64,000 nt of DNA from Desulfobacula toluolica Tol2 (GTDB lineage: Bacteria; Desulfobacterota; Desulfobacteria; Desulfobacterales; Desulfobacteraceae): contig NC_018645.1 of assembly GCF_000307105.1 (NCBI RefSeq), positions 469,001 through 533,000 of the forward strand. The letters run 5' to 3'. Shown in pieces: positions 25,228 to 33,026 of the stretch; positions within the stretch are counted from its first letter, which is position 1, and each line of letters begins with the position of its first letter. A program made the position numbers and the translations under genes. A model generated the notes under the pieces. That model was not told where the DNA came from and searched no databases. It was given only the letters and a program-made list of their open reading frames with translations.

Positions 25228-26551
25228 ATTTCAGTGATGTCCGGTTAGGTTTTTGCTTGCTTTAAATTTTTTTGATCTTTGACAATATTGTTCCCATTGG
25301 AATTACCCCGGTCCAGATTCTGGCCATTCATCAGTTCGTTCAAAATTGTGGTCCTCAATTGCCGGACCCTTTTGATTGATACTTTTTCATTAAACTGTTC
25401 CTGGCAGTATATGGCCATCAGTAAATATGTGATAAGGCCTCCGAGTATCTGAACCATGAGACCATACTCACTGCGGGCTATGAGATGGTAAACTTTTAAG
25501 TGTTCTTTCCACCATTTGAAAAAATTTTCAATGGTCCACCTGAGTTTATAAACACTTGCCACTTGTTCCGCCGTTAAATCATGTCGGTCTGTTGCAACAT
25601 AATATTTAACCCCGGAAATCTCATAGCCGACCACCCGTACTGGATTTTTTGTCTGGTTTTGATTTGGTGTGCCAAGCAGCGTTGCGGCATCATAGAATAC
25701 ATGGCTGTCGGGTTTGATAGCATTTTGTTTAACTATTGTCCTGGTTGTTCTTGCTTTAATACGGCAGACAAAGTGTTTGCTCTCTTCCTGGAGGAGATCA
25801 AAATCTTTATGAGATTGATAACCCCGGTCCATGACACCAGTTTGCCCTTTAGAAAGGATGCGGCTCACAAAAGGGCGCTCTCCGCCGTTACCTTCAGTCA
25901 GGAATATTTTATTTGGAATGCCGTGATTGATATCAAATCCACAATGCGCTTTGGCCTTTTTAGAATTTTTTCTGTAGTCAGCCCAGTGCATTGAGAGTAC
26001 AGCATCAATCAAACTGCCATCAATAGAGACTAAATCACCTAATTCAGCGTGAGCTTTTGGTAGCACGCCCACTGCCTGGTTATAGAGATTTTCGAAGATG
26101 AACTGTAATTGCTCAAGGCCCCGTCCATTTATTATTTCAGAGAAGCTGCTTCTGCTAATTCCACCATCGGGAGCGATGTTTTGTTTGGCAAATTCATTTT
26201 CATCCAGATCTTGAATCAGATGTCGGGCGGATTTGTGCTCTTGGAGGTGGAAGTATACCAGAGCGTTTAATTGATCTTCAAAGGTCATTTTTAATGGACG
26301 GTCTCCTCGTGAGTGTAGTTCGGGTGCAAGTGTGAGCAACTTTACCAAAGGGAACTTGAACTTGTCAAAAGTCAGGGACTGAATTTTATGTTTAGGGATT
26401 GAGATATGCGCCATGTTGGGTCTCCTTGAAAATTAAATTTTTTCAAGGCGCGCCAAAATTTTTGCGCACATTTGTCAACAAAAAAACGACAATATTGGCT
26501 ATAAAATCGAACTTTTTTTCATGCAAAAAACTAACCGGACATCACTGAAAT
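25228..26551 (-). mobile_element. IS4-family insertion sequence, about 1.32 kb
   Basis: The outer ends carry 21-bp perfect inverted repeats: 25228-25248 reads ATTTCAGTGATGTCCGGTTA then G, mirrored at 26531-26551. The single transposase gene fills the interior. I see no convincing target-site duplication at the immediate flanks, which fits either a rearranged insertion or deletion at one side. The right end cuts into a Vsr-like gene. Confidence 0.85.
25245..26414 (-). CDS. IS4-family DDE transposase
   Basis: 389 residues. An N-terminal DUF4372-like region (MAHISIPKHKIQSLTFDKFK) is followed by the DDE core: first Asp in VSIDGSLID, second in VMDRGYQSHKDFDLL, and the IS4 Y-(2)-R-(3)-E-(6)-K signature YKLRWTIENFFKWWK with its catalytic Glu. 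The frame is intact, so the element may be active. The C-terminal tail is rich in Asn and Lys. It overlaps the left terminal repeat by four bases. Confidence 0.93.
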   Translation of the reverse strand: MAHISIPKHKIQSLTFDKFKFPLVKLLTLAPELHSRGDRPLKMTFEDQLNALVYFHLQEHKSARHLIQDLDENEFAKQNIAPDGGISRSSFSEIINGRGLEQLQFIFENLYNQAVGVLPKAHAELGDLVSIDGSLIDAVLSMHWADYRKNSKKAKAHCGFDINHGIPNKIFLTEGNGGERPFVSRILSKGQTGVMDRGYQSHKDFDLLQEESKHFVCRIKARTTRTIVKQNAIKPDSHVFYDAATLLGTPNQNQTKNPVRVVGYEISGVKYYVATDRHDLTAEQVASVYKLRWTIENFFKWWKEHLKVYHLIARSEYGLMVQILGGLITYLLMAIYCQEQFNEKVSIKRVRQLRTTILNELMNGQNLDRGNSNGNNIVKDQKNLKQAKT

Positions 26552-26733
26552 CAAATAAAAAGTATTGGCAAAAAAAGATAAGTGGGAACATTAATCGAGA
26601 TGAATTAAACTTGGAAGAGATTAAAGAAATGAACTGGACCACAATTGTCATTTGGGAGTGCCAGCTTAAAAAAAAAGTTATTGATGAAACTCTTGCAATG
26701 GTTGAAAAACAGATAAAAAGGGGCATACAGTAA
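26552..26733 (+). pseudogene. Vsr DNA mismatch endonuclease, 5'-truncated
   Basis: The frame from the IS edge reads SNKKYWQKKISGNINRDELN and then TTIVIWECQLKKK, matching the C-terminal third of very-short-patch repair endonucleases (pattern YWxxKIxxNxxRD ... WECxL). The catalytic N-terminal part is absent. An ATG inside the IS end (26521) could start a 70-residue fusion product. Vsr genes usually accompany C5 cytosine methyltransferases, as here with the next gene. Confidence 0.75.
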
Positions 26734-26860
26734 ATACGGGAATACAAAACTCTTTATTGGAAAAAGCTTTATTTTTAATGTTTTCTATAATAAAAAATCA
26801 TTAAAGTTTGGCTTAAGTGAGATATTAATAATTTATAGTTTGTTTTAGGCGGGTTTTTGA

Positions 26861-28225
26861 GTGTCAAAAAGCATTGTTAAAAATACTAAAAAAAAATTAG
26901 ATCGTGGAACACTATCAGGCAAAGGTCCTGCGCATTATACATTCAATTCTTTCTTTGCAGGTATTGGTGGGTTTGATCTCGGGTTTGAAGAAGCGGGGAT
27001 ATCTCCTGCTTATCATTGTGAAATAAATAAATACTGTAATAGTGTTTTAAAAAGGCACTGGCCGGGTGTGCCTAATGGATTTGATATCAATTCGGTTGAT
27101 CCGATAGAGCTTCCAGATGCGGATGTCTGGTGCGGGGGGTTCCCATGCCAAGATGTTTCTGTCGCTCGGGGATGGTTGGGTAGAGATGGTTTGAAGGGAA
27201 AAAATTCTGGTTTATTTTATCCTTTTTTAAGCCTAATTAAAAAACGTTTGCCCAAAGTGGTAATTATAGAAAATGTTACAGGTTTGCTAAATTCACACGG
27301 TGGTAAAGACTTTAAAATCATAATATCATCTCTTACTTCATTGGGATATGGAGTTGCCTGGAGGGTAATGAATGCAAGGTATTTTGGAGCACCACAATCA
27401 AGACCAAGAGTGTTTATATGTGCATGGAAAGATAATGTTCGTTTAGCATTGAAAACACTTTATGAAAAAGAAAAATCACCTACGTTGAAAAATGCACGGA
27501 AAGGGTTTTTAACATTATCTGAATGTATAAAATCCGGAGTCATCGTACCTCAAGTTGGATATTGTCTTGCAGCCACTTCTGGAAGGCATACTGGAACAGA
27601 CTGGAGCAGAACTTATGTTGCATATTCAGATAAAGCGAGGAGACTTACCCCCTCTGAGTGCGAAGGGCTACAAGGGTTTCCACCAGGCTGGACCCTCCCT
27701 GAGACTAAATTTCATTTAAATGATGAAGACATTGATACACTGAGATATCATGCAATAGGAAACGCCGTTTGTGTTCCTGTTGTTAAATGGATTGCGGAAA
27801 GAATTGTTTTGGGATTATCAGGAAAATTTAATAATTTTAATGTGAAATTTACGGAACGCCATAGTGTACAGAAAAACATAGCTGATTCTTTCTTTGAATT
27901 TAACAAATCATCGGTTAAAGAATGGAATAATTGCCAGGATACCGAAACAGATAAAATTAGGTGGAAAACCGGAGGAGCTGCCTTTAAAGATTGGTGTTTC
28001 GAAAGCAAGGTATCTCCATCTCCCAGCAACCCGATAGAAACAAAATTAATCAAAGTGATAGAAAAAGGGACAATAGAAAATAAATATTTTTTAAGCCCGA
28101 ATGCGGCAACAGGAATTTTACGAAGAGTCAATAAACAAGGTAGAAAACTCTTTAAACCATTATATAAAGCCTTAGAAAAATTATCATCTAAATCTAAACA
28201 TTCTGAGGCGAAAAAAGTTTCATAG
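26861..28225 (+). CDS. DNA (cytosine-5) methyltransferase
   Basis: 454 residues with a GTG start. Motif I is FFAGIGGFDLGFEEAG (31-46), the catalytic PCQ loop has Cys96 in CGGFPCQDVS, ENV is at 137-139, QSRPRVF near 179-185, and motifs IX-X (RRLTPSECEGLQGFP, HAIGNAV) close the domain near 315. It modifies cytosine in a target that cannot be predicted; the gap between motif VIII and IX is short. About 120 extra C-terminal residues follow, which may contact a partner. It lies after a Vsr remnant and seven bases before the DUF262 gene, suggesting a restriction-type operon. Confidence 0.94.
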   Translation: MSKSIVKNTKKKLDRGTLSGKGPAHYTFNSFFAGIGGFDLGFEEAGISPAYHCEINKYCNSVLKRHWPGVPNGFDINSVDPIELPDADVWCGGFPCQDVSVARGWLGRDGLKGKNSGLFYPFLSLIKKRLPKVVIIENVTGLLNSHGGKDFKIIISSLTSLGYGVAWRVMNARYFGAPQSRPRVFICAWKDNVRLALKTLYEKEKSPTLKNARKGFLTLSECIKSGVIVPQVGYCLAATSGRHTGTDWSRTYVAYSDKARRLTPSECEGLQGFPPGWTLPETKFHLNDEDIDTLRYHAIGNAVCVPVVKWIAERIVLGLSGKFNNFNVKFTERHSVQKNIADSFFEFNKSSVKEWNNCQDTETDKIRWKTGGAAFKDWCFESKVSPSPSNPIETKLIKVIEKGTIENKYFLSPNAATGILRRVNKQGRKLFKPLYKALEKLSSKSKHSEAKKVS

Positions 28226-28232
28226 GAGAGTT

Positions 28233-29882
28233 ATGTCTGATCCTGATTTTACAATTATTCGTTTAGGTAAAGATAGCGTGGCAGCCATTCATACATTAGA
28301 TTCTTTTCATAATTCTCCTGACAAGCCTGTCAACTTTTCGGTAACGTGCACACAGGTTCCATTGGCAGTTGAAACCGGATATTACTGTTTCATTTGCCTT
28401 GGGTCTGATAACAGCAAGGGAGCTCCAACAGAATGGAATAAGGGATTAAGGGCTTTCGGTAAAATACTTGAGAAAACTGGTGGACCAAAATGGAAAGACA
28501 GATGGGAGATAAAAATTGAAGTTAAAGTTATTCTGACAGACTCAATTAGTCACAGAGATTTTTTAGCTAGAGCTCCCAAGGAATACTATTGGTTTTCAGG
28601 TATACCAATGATTGGTATAAGTTCATATAGCAATCAAACTGTACAGCAAATAAAATCAGCAGATGACCCTACACAAAATGTGCGAGCACTGTTTTCTGGC
28701 ATATCGGCAGTTAACACAGAATTTAAAATTCAAATTCAAAAGCACTATAATGAGTTGTGCTATCTTTTTGATTATGAAACTCCTGAGGAGAAATATGAAG
28801 GGCAGGATTCTCCTGCGGAATATTATGGCTGGGATGAATATCCTCTAGATTCTGTTTTTGTCCGTAAAGAGCAACGTACAGTTAATGAAGTTGTAAAAAG
28901 AATCAACAAAGGACGATTCGTTCTTAATCCTGACTTCCAAAGAGATTTTGTCTGGGATCTCAAAAAACAATCAAGGCTTATTGAATCATGCTTGATGCGT
29001 ATTCCCCTGCCAGTTTTATATGTTGCTGAAGCTAAGGATGGAAAAATTATCGTTGTTGACGGCCTTCAAAGGTTATCTACATTCACAAATTTTTTGAATA
29101 ATAAGTTTGCTATTAAGAACATCAGTCCAAACCCCAATGAAAGCGGGGGGAATGGATTTATTGGAAAACGATTCAAAGATTTGTCAATAACATTACAAGA
29201 ACGTATTGAAGACACCCAATTGACATTGTACATCCTTGACGCTAATGCCCCTGAGAGAGCCAAACTAGATATTTTTGAAAGAGTGAATAGTGGCGAAATT
29301 TTAACACGCCAGCAAATGCGTAACTGTCTGTTTACTGGCCAAGCAACAAAATGGTTGAAGAAGGCTTCAAAAAGTAAATCCTTTTTAAAAGTGACCGATG
29401 GCAGTATATCAAGCAAAACGATGAGAGATAGAGAGGTAATAAATAGATTCTGTGCTTTTCATCTTCTTGGAACGGACCATTATACTCAATCCGATATGGA
29501 CGGATTCCTGGCCCGAGCATTAGAAAAAATGAATACTCTGAATGAACAAGAATTGGATGAGCTCTTTCAGATTTTTGAGCATTCTATGGAAATGAACTAT
29601 GTTCTTTTTGGAAGACATGCATTTAGAAAGTCATTGTCTGCAAAATATCAGTGGTCTGCGCGATCGGTTATTAATATTTCTTTATTTGATGTTTGTTCAG
29701 TTCTTTTATCTGACATAGAAGAGGATTTAATAAAAACCAATTCTGATAGTTTGAAGAGAGCTATTAAACATTTGTTTGAAGATTATGAGTTTATCCAGGC
29801 GATTACTATTGGAACTAATAGTGTTAATAAAGTTAACATCCGTTTCAAGAAAATGAGAGATGCAATATCGGAGATTATATAA
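28233..29882 (+). CDS. DUF262 (GmrS/ParB-like) protein with extra N-terminal domain
   Basis: 549 residues. A DUF262 domain begins near residue 215. NPDFQRDFVW (232-241) and VVDGLQRLSTF (275-285) are the conserved nucleotide-binding/hydrolysing motifs of the GmrS half of type IV restriction enzymes. No HNH DUF1524 nuclease domain follows. The first 200 residues are of unknown fold and may sense a ligand. It starts behind AGGAGAGTT and is tightly linked to the methyltransferase and the ATPase gene (two-base gap). A role in defence is inferred from domain and context. Confidence 0.85.
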   Translation: MSDPDFTIIRLGKDSVAAIHTLDSFHNSPDKPVNFSVTCTQVPLAVETGYYCFICLGSDNSKGAPTEWNKGLRAFGKILEKTGGPKWKDRWEIKIEVKVILTDSISHRDFLARAPKEYYWFSGIPMIGISSYSNQTVQQIKSADDPTQNVRALFSGISAVNTEFKIQIQKHYNELCYLFDYETPEEKYEGQDSPAEYYGWDEYPLDSVFVRKEQRTVNEVVKRINKGRFVLNPDFQRDFVWDLKKQSRLIESCLMRIPLPVLYVAEAKDGKIIVVDGLQRLSTFTNFLNNKFAIKNISPNPNESGGNGFIGKRFKDLSITLQERIEDTQLTLYILDANAPERAKLDIFERVNSGEILTRQQMRNCLFTGQATKWLKKASKSKSFLKVTDGSISSKTMRDREVINRFCAFHLLGTDHYTQSDMDGFLARALEKMNTLNEQELDELFQIFEHSMEMNYVLFGRHAFRKSLSAKYQWSARSVINISLFDVCSVLLSDIEEDLIKTNSDSLKRAIKHLFEDYEFIQAITIGTNSVNKVNIRFKKMRDAISEII

Positions 29883-29884
29883 CA

Positions 29885-31051
29885 ATGCTTTCCAATATAG
29901 GTATAAAAAATTTCAAATGTTTTGAAGAGCTTTCATTGCCAGTTGCCCCATTAACTTTGCTTACAGGTTTTAATGCTGCTGGAAAATCTACTACTTTGCA
30001 AAGCATTTTACTCTTAGCCCAGTCACTTAGAGCTGGGAGTAGAAAACCTGAAATTCCCTTAAATGGAAAGTTGGTTCGATTAGGGCGTCCAGGTGAAATC
30101 TTGAATAAAGGAGCTGGTAACATAGCGATCTCTGTTGAAGATAACTCTGTAGCTGTAAAATGGTCTTTAAGCTCGGGTGACCGTAGAGGGGGAATAAATA
30201 TGGATATCTCACAAATATCTGTAAAAGATTCCAGCGGTATTAAACTATACGATCAAAATCAAGAATTAAATTTACTATTGCCACCTGATGTTAGTAAAAA
30301 TGCTTCTAACCTTTCAAAAAATTTGATGGAAACTGTATTTCTTAGTGCTTTAAGGATAGGTACAGAGGATGTTTTTCCTTCACCAGAAGAATTTTTACCA
30401 ATTCATGCAGATGTTGGTGTCCGAGGTGAGTTTGCGCCATGGTTTTTCCATCAGTTCTCTGATTATGAGATTGATAAAAAACGATGTAATACTTCTGATG
30501 AAGCCGTAAACCTAAGGAGACAGTTTAATGCGTGGGCAGGAGAGCTTTTTCCCGGAGCTCAAGCTAACACAGAAACTGTCGAGAAAACTAATTTAATTCG
30601 GTTAGAACTCCGTGTTAGCGAAATTAGCGAGTGGCGTAGGCCATCGAATATTGGATATGGACTTACATATGCTTTTCCTATTATTGTGGCAGGGCTTCTT
30701 GCGAAACCAGGGCAAATATTGATCATTGACAGCCCTGAAGCACACCTGCACCCTTTTGGTCAATCAAAAATGGGACAATTCCTTGCCACGATAGCTGCAT
30801 CTGGTGTTCAGCTGATAATTGAAACCCATAGTGATCACATTCTTAATGGAATAAGGCTTGCCGTTAACAGGGGCATAATTGAGCCTGAAAAAACTATATT
30901 TCACTTTTATAATAGTCCTCATGTCATCGCAGGCGGTGCAGCTCAAGTACTTACGCCTTTAATCAACGCAGAAGGTAATCTCAGCGAATGGCCTGAAGGT
31001 TTTTTTGATCAATCTGAAAAGGATATGGCTCGGCTTGCAGGATGGATTTGA
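29885..31051 (+). CDS. AAA ATPase with DUF3696-like C-terminus (SMC/RecF type)
   Basis: 388 residues. The N-terminal strand pattern LSNIGIKNFKCFEELSLPVA and Walker A GFNAAGKST (28-36) are typical of overcoming-lysogenisation/RecF-like ATPases. Walker B ILIIDSPEAHLHP is at 278-290 and the sensor IIETHSDHILNGIR follows. The end, GNLSEWPEGFFDQSEKD, is the DUF3696 hallmark. No TOPRIM nuclease is present. Such ATPases pair with effectors in several anti-phage systems. It overlaps the next gene, the likely effector or partner. Confidence 0.9.
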   Translation: MLSNIGIKNFKCFEELSLPVAPLTLLTGFNAAGKSTTLQSILLLAQSLRAGSRKPEIPLNGKLVRLGRPGEILNKGAGNIAISVEDNSVAVKWSLSSGDRRGGINMDISQISVKDSSGIKLYDQNQELNLLLPPDVSKNASNLSKNLMETVFLSALRIGTEDVFPSPEEFLPIHADVGVRGEFAPWFFHQFSDYEIDKKRCNTSDEAVNLRRQFNAWAGELFPGAQANTETVEKTNLIRLELRVSEISEWRRPSNIGYGLTYAFPIIVAGLLAKPGQILIIDSPEAHLHPFGQSKMGQFLATIAASGVQLIIETHSDHILNGIRLAVNRGIIEPEKTIFHFYNSPHVIAGGAAQVLTPLINAEGNLSEWPEGFFDQSEKDMARLAGWI

Positions 31052-32019
31052 TGGAATGGCATGTAAATGATATGTCGATAGATGGACAATTCAAGAGTCA
31101 TGTTGATTTTAAAGATATACTGGAACCCTTGCTAAAATTAAGATTTTCAGAACCATATTTATACAACCATTTTTACTGTTCTCAAGGAATCTCACAATGT
31201 ATTGCTTCTGGAGCTAAAAAAGTTCAAGAAGTGATTTTAGAAACTAAAGACACAAACTATAGAAGAATGGCACTTTCATGGCTGACTAATGGCCCATTTT
31301 GGAATGAAACACGCCTGGGATATGAAAATGATTTGTTCACATTTCAGAATGAAGATGTTACTGATCAAGGCCTTGGAGAATGTACCCGTAGAATGATGGG
31401 TGGTGTCTTTTCTAATGTTTTCAGTTTTATTGGTAGCCGATTCGAATTCGATACTAGCCCCTTAACAGTCATTAATGGCATTGAGGATGAATTTTGGGGT
31501 AAATATGAAGTAAAAAATTTTTGGGAGTTAAAGCAATTAACAGAGGAAATTCAAAAGCTTAAACCGATTAAAGAATATAACAATTGGTCAGATGTAAAGG
31601 AGGAAATAAAAGGAAGGTTTCCCAGTCTTCATTTTTCTGATAATGCTATGGCCCCAATTGGAACAACACCATTTAGTAAATATATTGCAGAGAGGATTTT
31701 TATCTTACTTGATGTTCTAAATTCTATTGTAAATTCGACCGGGGAAAATGGAGAGTTGAATCAGGAAGGGGCAGAGCTACTTGCGAATCATTTTGTCGGT
31801 GAAAAAGCATGGTTCACGGATGAGTCATCTAAAAACAAAAGGAATTTCAAAGAAAGTTTAACTTTTAAAGATCCATCTTCTTTGGATAAAACTATCTTTT
31901 GCCCATGGCATGGAAAAATTAAAGTAAACCAAATCCGTATCCATTTCCAATGGCCTCGCCCTGCCAATCAAACTAACATTAAAGTTGTATACGTTGGTCC
32001 TAAATTGACAAAAGAATAA
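31051..32019 (+). CDS. Unknown partner of the ATPase, possible effector
   Basis: About 322 residues from the ATG at 31051, which overlaps the ATPase stop (TGATG); an ATG nine bases earlier is possible. The protein is soluble. The C-terminal 40 residues (DKTIFCPWHGKIKVNQIRIHF, then KVVYVGPKLTK) resemble a small beta-domain often seen at the end of proteins encoded next to AAA ATPases of defence islands. No nuclease motif is certain, and conserved His/Glu pairs remain possible. It is the last gene of the island, followed by about 230 bp without a gene. Confidence 0.75.
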   Translation: MEWHVNDMSIDGQFKSHVDFKDILEPLLKLRFSEPYLYNHFYCSQGISQCIASGAKKVQEVILETKDTNYRRMALSWLTNGPFWNETRLGYENDLFTFQNEDVTDQGLGECTRRMMGGVFSNVFSFIGSRFEFDTSPLTVINGIEDEFWGKYEVKNFWELKQLTEEIQKLKPIKEYNNWSDVKEEIKGRFPSLHFSDNAMAPIGTTPFSKYIAERIFILLDVLNSIVNSTGENGELNQEGAELLANHFVGEKAWFTDESSKNKRNFKESLTFKDPSSLDKTIFCPWHGKIKVNQIRIHFQWPRPANQTNIKVVYVGPKLTKE

Positions 32020-32284
32020 AACTGGGCATAACGCTGTTGATCCGAAATTATACAAACCTTTGGATGCATAATAAAATTCGCTTCACAGGATAAGGGCATT
32101 TAGTTTTGCAAAAAAAATAGCGAGGACTACCTTTCGTCCAAGTCCCGTTTATTGGAGGATAACAGCCCCAGACTTTCCCTGTTATTGAATGCTGTTTTGA
32201 AATAGGCATAGACTAATGATCATACCATTATTTCCCCTTTAGGTTCTATTTGACTTTTTGTATTCGATCGATTACATATTATAT
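32020..32284. other. Intergenic region before the toxin gene
   Basis: No gene seen. It includes a GCGAGGACTA decamer near 32123, which recurs near 32932, on the other side of the toxin-antitoxin pair. A weak hairpin GGAC-N8-GTCC overlaps the first copy. Confidence 0.35.
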
Positions 32285-32581
32285 ATGTATACGGTTAAAA
32301 CATTACCCGAATTTGACAAATGGCTTAACAGCTTGAAAGACCGCATTACACGGCTTCGCCTAAGCCGCCGCCTTGATAAAGCACAGCGTGGCAACCTCGG
32401 TGATGTAAAACCAGTGGGTGAAGGCGTCTTTGAAATGAGGGAATATTTCGGTCCAGGCTGGAGAATGTACTACGCCAAGCGGGGTGAAACTCTGATCGTC
32501 ATGCTTGGTGGGGGAGACAAGGACAGCCAGGAGAGCGACATTGCCAAAGCTAAACAGCGGGAAGCCATTTTGGAGGATTGA
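32285..32581 (+). CDS. HigB-type (RelE/ParE superfamily) toxin
   Basis: About 98 residues from the ATG at 32285 (MYTVKTLPEFDKWLNSL). The pattern RLDKAQRGNLGDVKPVGEGV, then FEMREYFGPGWRMYYAK and LIVMLGGGDKDSQ, is that of the putative addiction-module killer protein family, which acts as an mRNA interferase. It precedes its antitoxin with a three-base gap, the reverse order found in HigBA modules. The antitoxin is expected to repress the pair. Confidence 0.88.
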   Translation: MYTVKTLPEFDKWLNSLKDRITRLRLSRRLDKAQRGNLGDVKPVGEGVFEMREYFGPGWRMYYAKRGETLIVMLGGGDKDSQESDIAKAKQREAILED

Positions 32582-32584
32582 ACC

Positions 32585-32887
32585 ATGAAAAAACGAATTA
32601 CAGATCTGCCGGATTTTGATATGGCACAACAGCTTAAAAATGAGGAAGACATTGCTGCTTACATCACTATGGTGATTGAAGACGGTGATGCCTCCGAGCT
32701 GGCCCACGCTCTGGGGGTCGCTGCCAAGGCACGTGGTATGAGCGAAGTTGCCAAATCTTCAGGAATAACCCGTGAAGCCCTGTATAAAGCGCTTAAACCA
32801 AACGCTAAACCTCGATTTGACACGATTAATAAGGTCTGTGCAGCCCTTGGCGTTCGTCTGATAGCTCAGCCTGCCAACCCTCATTGA
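32585..32887 (+). CDS. HigA-type antitoxin with helix-turn-helix
   Basis: 100 residues. The C-terminal XRE-like helix-turn-helix includes MSEVAKSSGITREALYKALK and a following helix with FDTINKVCAALGVRL, as in the addiction-module antidote proteins paired with the toxin above. The N-terminal 40 residues probably wrap the toxin. Start ATG lies three bases after the toxin stop. Confidence 0.88.
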   Translation: MKKRITDLPDFDMAQQLKNEEDIAAYITMVIEDGDASELAHALGVAAKARGMSEVAKSSGITREALYKALKPNAKPRFDTINKVCAALGVRLIAQPANPH

Positions 32888-33026
32888 GCCTTAAGATATA
32901 AAATTTAGCGAATCAAACCGAGATGTTTGAGGCGAGGACTAATCGTCTGAGAAGCTCCGTTTTTTAGGCGGTATAAGACCAATAAGCATACACAATAGCG
33001 GGCTGATATAAAAAAGCGTATAGATC

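Noticed and set aside
32020-32060. Integron attC-like site near the toxin gene
   Set aside because: The bases next to the AAC core do not fit the consensus, there is no paired GTT site, and no integrase is seen.
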